64,000 nucleotides of DNA, from NCBI RefSeq assembly GCF_029502005.1, contig NZ_JAMQOT010000002.1, forward strand, positions 558,001-622,000, written 5' to 3'. The notes beneath the pieces are model-generated. The model made no database searches and was not told the DNA's origin. It saw only the letters and a program-made list of their open reading frames with translations. Source of the stretch: Natrinema salsiterrestre. Lineage in GTDB: Archaea > Halobacteriota > Halobacteria > Halobacteriales > Natrialbaceae. The translations under genes and the position numbers were made by a program. This document shows positions 25,724 through 34,681 of this stretch, one piece after another (position 1 is the first letter of the stretch; every line of letters begins with the position of its first letter).

Positions 25724-26554
25724 TCACCGCTCGTCTCGAGCGGTATCGACTCCTCGCGTTCCGCGTGCGTCGCTTCGGCCGCCGTCGCCGCAGTCGTCCG
25801 GTGTCTCTCCGCGGCCGGACGGGGCCGGTACTCGCTCGCTCTCGGAATCGGGCTCGACCGATCGCTCCGACGGACCGGCGCTGGATTCGATTCGCCCCGC
25901 GCGGGTCCGTGGTGGAGTCTCGATCGGTCGAGCGGCGGTGCGAGCGCTCGACGAGGCCAACAACGGCTCCCCGCGCCACCGTTCGTACCCGCGGTTGACG
26001 ATCGCGCCGCTGCCGACGACCCCGACCACGATCGTCACGATAGTTCCGAGGATCGGCACCAGTTGACTCCCGCCGACGACCAGCGTCCCGACCGCCAGCG
26101 ACCGCCACAGCGACGGCGATTCCGGGCCGAGCCGGCCGGCGACCCGATCGCCGGCGACGAGAGTCCCGACACAGCCGCCGACCAGCAGCAACGCGGCACA
26201 CGCGATCAGTCCCGGCGTGGCCGCGATCAGTCCGGCCGTGATCAGCGTCGGGTGCTCGAGCGACGTCCCGACGTACAGCGGCAGCGCGGAGCAGACGAGC
26301 ACGCCGAAGACGGCGACGAATCCGACGGCGAAGCTCGTATCCGGTCCGGTGACGGCGTCGTTCCGAAGTCCCCGTACGGACTGCGGGACGGCGACGACGA
26401 GAACGGCGGCGATGGTTGCGGTGACGACCATCCAGGAGAGCGCGACGCCCGCAGCCTGCGAGAGGGGAGAGTCAGCGAGCGGACCGAAAGCGATCGCTGG
26501 GATACCGGTGGGCGGAAGCGACGACGGAGCGAGGATATATTCGACGACGACCAC
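25724..26554 (-). CDS. membrane protein with long polar C-terminal tail
   Basis: The 276-residue protein has about five to six hydrophobic helices in residues 1-190, followed by an Arg/Ser/Pro/Asp-rich tail of about 80 residues, probably disordered. The sequence RGYERWRGEPLLASS ends the membrane part. No family is assigned. It converges with the CPBP gene (stop codons 59 nt apart) and is divergent from the EamA pair. Confidence 0.55.
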   Translation of the reverse strand: MVVVEYILAPSSLPPTGIPAIAFGPLADSPLSQAAGVALSWMVVTATIAAVLVVAVPQSVRGLRNDAVTGPDTSFAVGFVAVFGVLVCSALPLYVGTSLEHPTLITAGLIAATPGLIACAALLLVGGCVGTLVAGDRVAGRLGPESPSLWRSLAVGTLVVGGSQLVPILGTIVTIVVGVVGSGAIVNRGYERWRGEPLLASSSARTAARPIETPPRTRAGRIESSAGPSERSVEPDSESERVPAPSGRGETPDDCGDGGRSDARGTRGVDTARDER

Positions 26555-26705
26555 GGTTTCGTCCCGAGACAGACAGCAGACTGATAAAAAAGTGCGGTTA
26601 CGCCGCCGGAATCCGAGCCTCGTCGACCCCGTTGCTCGATCTCGTCACCGGCGCGAACGGCGCGAATCCGAGCAATAAAAGTCGTCGGTACTGCGACGAA
26701 CGCGT

Positions 26706-27128
26706 ATGGAGTACCTCCTCTGGGTGCTCGTCGCGCTCGTGGCCTACGGACTGATGGCACCGCTGACGAGCGCCGTGACGGCGGACGTCCCGCCCGCGGT
26801 CGCGCTCTTCCTGTCGACGACGATCTTCCTCTGCCTGACGGCCGTCGTCCTCGCCGCGACGGGGACCGGCCGTCCCGCCGACGCGGTGACCCCCGCAGCG
26901 GGAATCGTCTACGTCGCCGGCCTGTTCCTCTCCTCGGGCATCCTCGCCTACTATCAGGCGCTCGAGCGCGGCCCGGTGAGCGTCGTCGTCCCGATCTACG
27001 GCCTGTTCATCGTCGGGAGTTCGGTCATCGGAATCGCGTTCCTCGGCGAGGAGCTGACCGCCACCCGCGCCGCCGGGATCCTCGTCGCGGCGCTCGCGAT
27101 CTATCTCGCCGCAGGGGGTGAGGAGTGA
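26706..27128 (+). CDS. half-size EamA/DMT transporter, first subunit
   Basis: The 140-residue protein has five hydrophobic helices, the size of a single EamA repeat. It contains the family feature ILAYYQALERGPVSVVVPIYG followed by a GEELT loop. A TATA-like AATAAAAG at about 26673-26680 lies about 30 nt upstream. A second half-size gene starts 1 nt after its stop, so the two are probably co-translated and may form a heterodimeric carrier. The substrate (drug or metabolite) is unknown. Confidence 0.75.
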   Translation: MEYLLWVLVALVAYGLMAPLTSAVTADVPPAVALFLSTTIFLCLTAVVLAATGTGRPADAVTPAAGIVYVAGLFLSSGILAYYQALERGPVSVVVPIYGLFIVGSSVIGIAFLGEELTATRAAGILVAALAIYLAAGGEE

Positions 27129-27129
27129 G

Positions 27130-27546
27130 ATGCGGCGCTACCTCGGCTTGTCACTGGTCGCCTGTCTGGCGTACAGTCTCGTCGCACCGCTGCTCTCGAT
27201 CGCGATGACGGAGTTACCCAGCACGCTGGCCGTCTTCCTGTCGAACTCGGTCATGTTCGTGACCGTCGGTCTGGTACTCCGCTATCGCGGCCTGTCGGTG
27301 CGACCATATCTCCGCCACCCCCGCACCCCGTACATCGTCGCGATGGGCGTGCTACTGACGATCGGCCTGTTGACCTACTACCGGGCGCTCGCGCTCGGCC
27401 CCGTGAGCGTCGTCGTCCCGATCTACGGGCTCTTCATCGTCGTCAGTTCGCTTGTCGGCATCGTCGCCTTCGAGGAGACCGTCACCGCCCGCAAAGTAGC
27501 CGCCATCGGTTTGAGCGTGCTGGCGATCGCCCTGATGTCGGTGTAA
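27130..27546 (+). CDS. half-size EamA/DMT transporter, second subunit
   Basis: I choose ATG 27130 (MRRYLGLSLVACLAYSLVAP), 1 nt after the upstream stop; a GTG at 27118 would give an 11-bp overlap. The 138-residue protein has five helices. It repeats the motif LTYYRALALGPVSVVVPIYG followed by a conserved glutamate (FEETVTARK), nearly the same as its upstream partner. The pair looks like a tandem duplication of one EamA unit kept as separate subunits. Confidence 0.75.
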   Translation: MRRYLGLSLVACLAYSLVAPLLSIAMTELPSTLAVFLSNSVMFVTVGLVLRYRGLSVRPYLRHPRTPYIVAMGVLLTIGLLTYYRALALGPVSVVVPIYGLFIVVSSLVGIVAFEETVTARKVAAIGLSVLAIALMSV

Positions 27547-27568
27547 CGGCCCCGTCGCCGGCGAGCCG

Positions 27569-28642
27569 TCACCGCTCTTTCGACTCGACCTCGCTCGAGT
27601 CCTCGTACCGAACTGACTCCAGTTGCTCCGTTTCCCGGAGAATGAACGGCCCGATGGCGAGCGTCCGCTTCATCACCGTGAGGACGCGGAGGAGGTAGGC
27701 GAGCAACACGGCGAACGGGGAGAGCGTGAGCACGTAGAGCGCACTGACGACGAGGTAGGCCGTGCTGATGCCGAACATCGTTCCCGTGACCATCGCGGCG
27801 TCGAACTCGAGCATCATGTAGGCCGCGATCGCCAGCGCCGGCATCGCGCCGTAGAGGACGCCGCGCGAGATGTTGATGATCTCCCACTGGACGTAGAGCG
27901 TCTTGAAGTGTTCGCGCGCCGGGCCGAAGAACTGCAGCGCTTCGATCAGGTCGTCGAACGCCGCCGTGGCGTCTGCCGAAAGCGACTCGGCGTACTTTTC
28001 CCGGAGCGTTCGGGCGGTGAAGATCTTCCACGAGTAGTTGTAATTCAGGATCGGAAGCAGCGTCTCGAACGAACCGAAGTCGGCACCCGCCAGTTCGTCG
28101 CTGACGATCCGGCTGTGTTCGATGAGCCCCTCGGTGAACGCGGCGATTTCGTCGAACTGCTCCGACTCGGTGCCACCGGTGACCATGTCGTCGAGGCTCC
28201 GCGCTCGCGTCTCGGCCGTTTCGATGAGCGTCTGGAGAAAGCGAGACGGTTCGACCGGACTCACACCGATCGCCGCGGCGTCCTCCACCTCTTCGCGGAA
28301 CTCGGTCTCGTTCGACATCCGTTTGCGCTGTTCGCCGAGCGGGCCGATCTCTTCGGCGAGGACGAACTGCGAGATCGACAGGACGAGAGTCACGCTCGTC
28401 ACGACGGCGATGACCATCGAGCCGAACAGCGACGCGATTCCGCCGGTCGATACCAGCTTTCCCGGTGCGCTCGGCCCGAAAACGTGCAACACGAGGAGGA
28501 AGACGTACGTGCTCGCGAGAAAGACGGCAGTGACGAGCCACCGGTTCGCACTGATCAGGAACCAGATCTTGACGCGCGTTTCGCCGACGCGCTCGCGCAT
28601 CGTGTCGGCCGGCCGCGGAACGGCGTCCGTGTCGCCACCCAT
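27569..28642 (-). CDS. multi-span membrane protein, unknown
   Basis: The chosen start is ATG 28640-28642 (MGGDTDAVPRPADTMRERVG), because the longer frame lacks membrane-protein character. The 357-residue protein has two N-terminal helices (about 35-55 and 72-95), a large central soluble, helical region (about 100-260) with many acidic residues, and two or three C-terminal helices (about 265-330). It resembles no family I can name. It is convergent with the EamA pair; the stops are 23 nt apart. Confidence 0.6.
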   Translation of the reverse strand: MGGDTDAVPRPADTMRERVGETRVKIWFLISANRWLVTAVFLASTYVFLLVLHVFGPSAPGKLVSTGGIASLFGSMVIAVVTSVTLVLSISQFVLAEEIGPLGEQRKRMSNETEFREEVEDAAAIGVSPVEPSRFLQTLIETAETRARSLDDMVTGGTESEQFDEIAAFTEGLIEHSRIVSDELAGADFGSFETLLPILNYNYSWKIFTARTLREKYAESLSADATAAFDDLIEALQFFGPAREHFKTLYVQWEIINISRGVLYGAMPALAIAAYMMLEFDAAMVTGTMFGISTAYLVVSALYVLTLSPFAVLLAYLLRVLTVMKRTLAIGPFILRETEQLESVRYEDSSEVESKER

Positions 28643-28733
28643 GGCCCCGTCGTACACCGACGCGCGGGTTAAATCGTCTGCTACCGACAGTTCGGAGCGT
28701 CGACCGACACGTTGGTTCGGCGATACCCCGTCG

Positions 28734-29903
28734 TCACTCGAGCAGGTCGGCCACCGTCGCCTCGAGCGCCCGCGCCGCTTCCCGAACGGCGTCGACGCGG
28801 ACGTACTCCCGCGGCGCGTGCGCGACGGCACCCTCGTCGTCCGCCAAAACGCCGGGTCCGAAGACGACTGTGGGGGCGTCCGCCGCGAAATAAGAGGCCT
28901 CCGTCGCCGCAGTAAACGGTCGTACGTCGCCGCCGGCCGCGTCCGCGAGGACGTCGACGACCGCCGCGTCGGGGTCGGTCTCCCAGGCCTCGAGGAACGG
29001 CGTCGGCCGGTCGGTAAACCGGAACTCGAGCCCGACGTCGTCGGGAACGGCGGCCCGGAGGCGGGCCGTCAGGGAGTCGCGGAACTCCGCGGCCGTCTCC
29101 GGCGGCACGCTCCGCCGGTCGACCGTCAGCGCGCAGTCGGCCGGCACCTGATTGGTCGCGTCGCCGCCCTCGACGACGGTCGGGGTCAGCGTCGCCGCGC
29201 CGAGTTGGGGATGAATCGGCGGCGCGTCCGCGCGGTCCCCGAAGGTCCTGATCGCCTCGAGAACGCCCTCGAGGGCGGCGACGGCGTTCGTTCCGGTCTC
29301 GGGTTCGGCCGCGTGGGCGTTCGTCCCGGTCAGGTGGATCGTCCCCTGAAACCGTCCCTTGGCGGCCGTACAGACGTCGAGATCGGTCGGTTCGCCGACG
29401 ATCACCGCGTCCGCGTCTCGCGTGGGCGACTCGTCGCTCGAGACGAGCGCGTACGCTCCCGTCGAGAGCACCTCCTCGTCGGGCGTGATCGCGAGCGTGA
29501 CGCGGCCGTCGGTCGGTTCGACCGCGAAGAACGCGGAGAGCAGGGCCGCGAGCGGTCCCTTCGCGTCGCAGGAGCCGCGACCGCGGACGACGGGTCCCCC
29601 GTCGGCTTCGGCGGCGTCCTCGTCGCGCTCGTAGGGGACGTGCGGCGAGACCGTGTCGATGTGGGTGTTCAAGACGACGTGCGTCTCCGCCTCGCGTTGC
29701 GGGACGCCGCGGCTCGCGAGCACGTTCCCGGCGTCGTCGACGCGGGGGTCGATTCCGCGGGTCTCGAGCGTCTCGCAGAGGTGCTCGCGCATCGATCCCA
29801 CGTCCTCGTGGGAGGGGTGCTGGACGGCCGTCTCGAGGAAAGTGATCGGATCGAACGCGCCGTCGTCACCGTCGGTCTCGTCCGCAGAGTCGGTGCCAGT
29901 CAC
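28734..29903 (-). CDS. dapE: succinyl-diaminopimelate desuccinylase (M20 metallopeptidase)
   Basis: The start is GTG 29901-29903, which overlaps the dapF stop in a GTGA arrangement; the open frame beyond it belongs to dapF in another frame. The 389-residue enzyme has LNTHIDTVSPH, GRGSCDAKGPLAALL, ITPDEEVLSTGA and VGEPT, the M20 zinc and catalytic motifs. It removes succinate from N-succinyl-LL-diaminopimelate. It is the last gene of the lysA-dapF-dapE unit. An ArgE/LysK-type role cannot be excluded from sequence, but the dap context decides the call. Confidence 0.85.
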   Translation of the reverse strand: MTGTDSADETDGDDGAFDPITFLETAVQHPSHEDVGSMREHLCETLETRGIDPRVDDAGNVLASRGVPQREAETHVVLNTHIDTVSPHVPYERDEDAAEADGGPVVRGRGSCDAKGPLAALLSAFFAVEPTDGRVTLAITPDEEVLSTGAYALVSSDESPTRDADAVIVGEPTDLDVCTAAKGRFQGTIHLTGTNAHAAEPETGTNAVAALEGVLEAIRTFGDRADAPPIHPQLGAATLTPTVVEGGDATNQVPADCALTVDRRSVPPETAAEFRDSLTARLRAAVPDDVGLEFRFTDRPTPFLEAWETDPDAAVVDVLADAAGGDVRPFTAATEASYFAADAPTVVFGPGVLADDEGAVAHAPREYVRVDAVREAARALEATVADLLE

Positions 29904-30730
29904 GGTTCGACCGGCGACTCGACGGCTACCTCGCCGTCGAACTCGTGTTCGACGGGGCCGGCGAGCGTCGGCCGCCCGCGGTCGTTGAAACTCACGCGCA
30001 GGTCGCCGCCCGGCGGGCTGACGTCGACCGGATCCGCGTCGGTGAGGCCGAGGCGGCGCGCTGTGACTGCGATGGCGACCGCACCGGTGCCACAGGAGTC
30101 GGTTTCGCCCTCGACGCCGCGCTCGTAGGTGCGCTGACGGAAGCCGCCCGACCCGTCGGGGCTCGCCACGCAGACGTTCGTTCCCCTCGGGAAGGCGTCC
30201 GCGTAGCGAACCGGCGGCGCGACCTCCTCGAGGTCGACGTCGTCGACGTCGTCGACGAAACTCACGGCGTGGGGCACGCCAGTGTTGACGACCGAGACCT
30301 CGAGCCCCTCGATCTCCTCCCGGAGGACCGGCTCGTCGGCCAGGACCGGAACCTCCTCGGGGTCGAAGGTGAGGCCGGTCATTTCGATGACGACGTCCTC
30401 GCCGTCGCGGTCGGCGCGCAGGGTCCCCGCCTGCGTGTCGATCATCACGCTGTCGGTGCCCGTCCGCTCCATGGCCCACTCTGCGGCACAGCGAGCGCCG
30501 TTGCCGCACATCGGTGCGGTCGAGCCGTCGGGCTGGACCAGCGTCATCACGACGCGGGGCGGGTTGAACTTCTCCTCGAGGGCGAGAAAGAGGATCCCGT
30601 CGGCACCGACGCCGGAGTCGCGGTCGCACTCGCGTTCCGCGAGCATACTCCGATCGGGAACGGATTCGTCCGCGTGGATAATTAGAAAGTCGTTGCCGGT
30701 GCCGTGGTACTTCTGGAATGGAACAGTCAT
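29900..30730 (-). CDS. dapF: diaminopimelate epimerase
   Basis: The 276-residue enzyme has KYHGTGNDF, the catalytic MCGNGARC with Cys75, and DSCGTGAVA with Cys213, the thiol pair that racemises LL- to meso-diaminopimelate. It starts 4 nt after the lysA stop and overlaps dapE by 4 bp, so the three genes form an operon. Haloarchaea have no peptidoglycan, so the product is used for lysine. Confidence 0.95.
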   Translation of the reverse strand: MTVPFQKYHGTGNDFLIIHADESVPDRSMLAERECDRDSGVGADGILFLALEEKFNPPRVVMTLVQPDGSTAPMCGNGARCAAEWAMERTGTDSVMIDTQAGTLRADRDGEDVVIEMTGLTFDPEEVPVLADEPVLREEIEGLEVSVVNTGVPHAVSFVDDVDDVDLEEVAPPVRYADAFPRGTNVCVASPDGSGGFRQRTYERGVEGETDSCGTGAVAIAVTARRLGLTDADPVDVSPPGGDLRVSFNDRGRPTLAGPVEHEFDGEVAVESPVEP

Positions 30731-30734
30731 CGTG

Positions 30735-32075
30735 CTATCGTACTGGGTCGTTGTCCGTGTCGGTCGCTCGGGGATGGTCGTTCTTTCGGTTGCCGCGCGA
30801 GCCGCTCCGGGCTCCGCGCTCCGGCCGCGTCACGTCGTCGACGGTCTCTCGACGCCGCGAGAGTCGAACGTCGCCGTCTTCGAGGACGACGGATGCGGGT
30901 CGCGGGCGGGAGTTGTACTGGTTCGCCATCTCGTAGCCGTAGGCCCCCGCGTTGCCGATCCCGAGGACATCCTCACGTTTGCTAACTGGTAGTTCGCGCT
31001 CGGTACAGAAAACGTCGCCGCTCTCGCAGATCGGTCCGGCGACGGTCTGTGGGACGATCTCGCGCTCTGGGGAACCGCCGTCCGACTCCGCCGTCAAATT
31101 CCGGATCGGGTGGTACGCGCCGTACATCGCGGGCCGGATCAACGTCGTCATTCCCGCGTCGACGCCGACGACGGTCGTGTCTCGGGCGTCCTTGACGGTG
31201 TTCACGTCCGTGAGAAGCACCCCCGCGTCGGCGACGAAGTAGCGGCCGGGCTCGATCGTCAATCGCGCGTCGATCTCGCCGATCGCGTCTCGAGTGGCGG
31301 CCGCGACGGACGCGAGGTCCAGCGGGTCCTCGTCCTCGCGGTAGGGGACGCCGAAGCCGCCGCCGACGTCGACGAGCTCGAGGTCACCGACGGCCCCTTC
31401 GACGTCTCTGGCGAGGTCACCCATTCGCGCGACGAACTCCCGGTGAGCGTCGAGCTGGTCGCTCGAGACGCCCGAGCCGACGTGGGCGTGGATCCCGACG
31501 ATGTCGAAGCCGCGGTCGGCGGCGTCGGTGAGTACGTCGACCGCGCGCTCGGCCGGAACGCCGAACTTCGCGGCAGCGCCGGTCCGCACCTTCTCGTGGT
31601 GGCCGGCACCGATACCGGGGTTGACCCGCAGACAGAGCCGGCCGTCGTAGCCCCGATCCGCGAGGCGGTCGATCGTGTCCTCGGAGCCCGCGGTGACCGT
31701 CAGCTCCGGGTGCTCGTTCCAGGCGTCGACGATCCAGTCGAGGTCGCCCGCGGGCGGATTCACGGCGGTGTAGTGGACCTCCGACCCCGACGCGCCCGCC
31801 TCGAGCGCGCGCTGTACTTCCCCGGCAGAGGCACACTCGAGGCCCGCGCCTTCCTCTCGGAGCGTCGAAAGCACGTCGCCCAGCGCGTTCGCCTTCACCG
31901 CGTACAGGATATCGGCGTCGGGAAAGACGGCCTCGAGTCGACGGTAGTTTTCCCGGACGCGCTCGAGGTCGAGGACGTACAGCGGCGAGCCGTAGTCGTC
32001 GACCAGGGACTCGAGTTCGGCCGGGTCCCAGTCGGCGAGGCGGCGGACGGGCGGCGAAGCCCTCACGTCAGTCAT
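30735..32075 (-). CDS. lysA: diaminopimelate decarboxylase
   Basis: The chosen start is ATG 32073-32075 (MTDVRASPPVRRLAD). The 446-residue PLP enzyme has YAVKANAL with the Schiff-base Lys61, GIHAHVGSGV, DVGGGFGVPY and GPICESGD, all LysA signatures. It decarboxylates meso-diaminopimelate to lysine, the final step. The C-terminal tail after residue 410 is an Arg/Asp/Asn-rich extension. It is the promoter-proximal gene of the lysA-dapF-dapE unit. The upstream dap genes are separated from it by a plus-strand gene, so lysA must have its own promoter in the 172 nt before it. Confidence 0.94.
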   Translation of the reverse strand: MTDVRASPPVRRLADWDPAELESLVDDYGSPLYVLDLERVRENYRRLEAVFPDADILYAVKANALGDVLSTLREEGAGLECASAGEVQRALEAGASGSEVHYTAVNPPAGDLDWIVDAWNEHPELTVTAGSEDTIDRLADRGYDGRLCLRVNPGIGAGHHEKVRTGAAAKFGVPAERAVDVLTDAADRGFDIVGIHAHVGSGVSSDQLDAHREFVARMGDLARDVEGAVGDLELVDVGGGFGVPYREDEDPLDLASVAAATRDAIGEIDARLTIEPGRYFVADAGVLLTDVNTVKDARDTTVVGVDAGMTTLIRPAMYGAYHPIRNLTAESDGGSPEREIVPQTVAGPICESGDVFCTERELPVSKREDVLGIGNAGAYGYEMANQYNSRPRPASVVLEDGDVRLSRRRETVDDVTRPERGARSGSRGNRKNDHPRATDTDNDPVR

Positions 32076-32247
32076 TATCGTGTTCAGGTGGCCGTGAGAA
32101 TTCAACGTTTGGGTTTCGGTCGTCACTCTCGCTGCCGCTGTCGGCTACAATGGGTTGTAGAACACGCCGTGCATCACCTGCACCCAAATACACCACCCAT
32201 AGGTTAGAAAACAACCATTATTTCCCCGGGTTGCAGATGTGGAATAG

Positions 32248-33039
32248 ATGGCACCAGATCGTCTCCTCCCATCACTTCGCCATGACCTCGTTTTCGCCGT
32301 CGTTGCGCTCGGACTCCTCACTGCCCCCCTGTGGGTCGCCCACCTGCCGGTAGGGGAACGGACGTATCACTACGAGCGGGTCGAAGTGGTACCCAACGGA
32401 ACGGACATCGAATACGGAACCGACACCGACCGATTTCCCGGGCCCATCAGCGACGAAATCGCGTGTGCACCCGCAGGTTCCTTAGAGGTCCGTCCCTGTG
32501 CGCTCGAGCAACTAGTCCTCGACAACGAGACCATCCCGACGGAGGTCTACTCCAGCCATCCGGGTCCGACTCGGCTCCCGGTGACGACCGAAGAACGTTA
32601 CCAATACGTCCGCATCGACGGCTCCATCTACGAACCGACGTACGTCGCCAATGATTCGGAACAGCGGGGAGATGGCATGTATCGCGTCGATCTGACCCTG
32701 AATCGGACTGCGCCAGATCGGGCACTGGAGTCCGTGAGCCGCCGCGTGACATCGGACGATCTGTCACCGACCGTCGTCGAAGCCGCACGGAGCGGCGACG
32801 CTCGAGCGCACCGCGAGGCGGACGTTCCGGAGACGCCGATCCGACTCGAGGACGGGACGTACTACCGCGTGTATCTGACCGAATACGGCGACTCATCGGC
32901 GGTGTCGAGCGGTATCTATTTCGTACTGCGGTATATCGCCCCACTGGCAGGACTCATTATAGCTCTCGACATCTGGCAGCGCATCGAGGTGACCCACACG
33001 GGCGCGACGGACGCCGCTACCGAGTTCGACACGGAATAG
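32248..33039 (+). CDS. membrane-anchored hypothetical protein inside the dap cluster
   Basis: The 263-residue protein has two membrane helices (about residues 13-32 and 222-245) flanking an extracellular-type domain. That domain is rich in Asp, Thr and Tyr and has possible N-glycosylation sites (NGTD, NDSE, NETI, NRTA). No family is recognised. It is transcribed against the direction of the dap genes and splits the cluster. A TATA-like ATTATTTCC lies about 30 nt before the ATG. Its base composition is somewhat AT-richer upstream. Confidence 0.65.
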   Translation: MAPDRLLPSLRHDLVFAVVALGLLTAPLWVAHLPVGERTYHYERVEVVPNGTDIEYGTDTDRFPGPISDEIACAPAGSLEVRPCALEQLVLDNETIPTEVYSSHPGPTRLPVTTEERYQYVRIDGSIYEPTYVANDSEQRGDGMYRVDLTLNRTAPDRALESVSRRVTSDDLSPTVVEAARSGDARAHREADVPETPIRLEDGTYYRVYLTEYGDSSAVSSGIYFVLRYIAPLAGLIIALDIWQRIEVTHTGATDAATEFDTE

Positions 33040-33080
33040 TGACAGCAGTCCACACGGAAAGCGGACCGCAACGAAAGCAG

Positions 33081-33917
33081 CTACTCCCGCAGCGCGTCCT
33101 CGCGCTCGGTCGCCTCGAGCGTCTCCGTCTCCAGATCCGTCGCGACGACGGCGGGTTTGTACGCGCCGCCGTCGAAGAGGTCGTGGTCGCTGATCGAGGA
33201 CTCGACGAAGCGGGTGAACGCGCGCCGGTCGGCGGGCAGTTCGCCGTAGATGACCTCCTCCTCGACGAGGTCGTAGACGGGGATGCGCGGCGTCAGCAGC
33301 GTGTTCTCCCCGACGACGCTGTTTTCGCCGACGACGAAGCCGCTGGTGACGCGACAGCCCGCGCCCAGCGAGACGTTGTCCTCGACGATGACCGGCGCGT
33401 CCTCGACCGGCTCGAGCACGCCCCCGATGAGCGTGTTCGCGCCGAGTTTGACGTTGTCGCAGATCTGGGCGCAGGAGCCCACCGTATCGCAGGAGTCGAC
33501 GAGCGTACCGTCGCCGACGCGAGCGCCGATGTTGACGAACGCGGGACTCATCAGGATGCAGTCGGAGCCGATGTTCGCGCCGCGACGGACGACGGTGCCG
33601 TCGGGCGTGTTGCGACTCCCGCGAGCGCCGTAGTCGCTCGCGTCCGCGAGCGGCAGGACGTCGTTGTACGTGACGCCGCCGTGTTCGTACTGGCCGATCT
33701 CGCGGAGGCCGAAGTTGAGCAGGATTCCCTGCTTGACCCACTCGTTGGCCTCCCACTCGCCGCCCCGTTTCTCGGCGGCGCGGACCTCGCCCTCCTCGAG
33801 GGCGTCGAGGAATGCGTCGAGGGTCGCGTACGCGTCCTCGCCCGCGGTTTCGGCGTCGATCTCGCCCGTTTGTTTGCGGTCCCACAGCTCGTCGATTTCG
33901 GTCTCGAGTGCGCTCAT
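33081..33917 (-). CDS. dapD: 2,3,4,5-tetrahydropyridine-2,6-dicarboxylate N-succinyltransferase
   Basis: The 278-residue enzyme has an acidic alpha-helical N-terminus and hexapeptide repeats of a left-handed beta helix at about 100-230 (VVRRGANIG, DCILMSPAFVNIGARVG, LVDSCDTVGSCAQIC, NVSLGAGC). It transfers succinate from succinyl-CoA to tetrahydrodipicolinate. It overlaps dapB by 4 bp (ATGA), so dapA-dapB-dapD are translationally coupled. It is the last gene of the upstream half of the cluster. Confidence 0.93.
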   Translation of the reverse strand: MSALETEIDELWDRKQTGEIDAETAGEDAYATLDAFLDALEEGEVRAAEKRGGEWEANEWVKQGILLNFGLREIGQYEHGGVTYNDVLPLADASDYGARGSRNTPDGTVVRRGANIGSDCILMSPAFVNIGARVGDGTLVDSCDTVGSCAQICDNVKLGANTLIGGVLEPVEDAPVIVEDNVSLGAGCRVTSGFVVGENSVVGENTLLTPRIPVYDLVEEEVIYGELPADRRAFTRFVESSISDHDLFDGGAYKPAVVATDLETETLEATEREDALRE

Positions 33918-34681
33918 TCTGCGATCACGTCCGAAAACTCGTACCAGCCTGCCTTCTGTCCGGCGATCCAGACCGCCGCATCGACCGCGCCCGCGGCGAA
34001 TACGCCGCGGTCCTCCGCGCGGTGAGTCAGTCGAACCTCCTCGTGGTTGCCCGCGAGGACGATCTCGTGTTCGCCCGTCACGTCGCCCGCCCGGAGCGCG
34101 TGGACGCCGATCTCGCCGTCCTCGCGGGGCGCTTCGCCCTCGCGGCCGTGCGTGCGCTCGGTGAAGTCGCCGTTCGCTTCGATCTCCTCGAGCAGGCGGT
34201 TCGCCGTCCCGCTCGGAGCGTCGCGCTTTCCGTTGTGGTGGGTCTCGACGAGCTCGACGTCGTAGCCCGGCAGGTGCTGGACGGCCTCGCCGACGACGTT
34301 GACCAGCGCCTGGACGCCGCGGGCGAAGTTCGGCGCGTGGAGGACGGGGACGTCCTCGCTCGCCTCCTCGAGGGCTTCGAACTCATCGTCGTCGAACCCG
34401 GTCGTGCCGGTGACGAAGGCGACGCCGGCGTCGGCACACGCCAGCGCGTAGTCGGCGGCCGACTCCGGCCCGGTGAAGTCGATCACGACGGCCGGTTCGC
34501 GATCGACGACGAGCGAGTCGAACTCGCTCGCGGGTTCGATTTCAACGCCGGCGATCGTCTCGTCGCCCGGCTCCCGGTTGACCGCGAAGACGACCTCGCA
34601 GTCCTCCCGTCCCGCCGCAGCGGCGATGACTTCCCGCCCCATCCGGCCCGTAGCGCCGGTGACGCCGATCCGCGTCGTCAT
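33914..34681 (-). CDS. dapB: 4-hydroxy-tetrahydrodipicolinate reductase
   Basis: The 255-residue enzyme has the nucleotide motif GVTGATGRMGREV, FTGPESAADYA, ATGTTGFDDD and ELVETHHNGKRDAPSGTA, which contains the catalytic histidine and lysine. It reduces hydroxy-tetrahydrodipicolinate to tetrahydrodipicolinate with NAD(P)H. Its start and stop codons overlap dapA and dapD by 4 bp each, so it is translated as part of a coupled dapA-dapB-dapD unit. Confidence 0.95.
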   Translation of the reverse strand: MTTRIGVTGATGRMGREVIAAAAGREDCEVVFAVNREPGDETIAGVEIEPASEFDSLVVDREPAVVIDFTGPESAADYALACADAGVAFVTGTTGFDDDEFEALEEASEDVPVLHAPNFARGVQALVNVVGEAVQHLPGYDVELVETHHNGKRDAPSGTANRLLEEIEANGDFTERTHGREGEAPREDGEIGVHALRAGDVTGEHEIVLAGNHEEVRLTHRAEDRGVFAAGAVDAAVWIAGQKAGWYEFSDVIAE

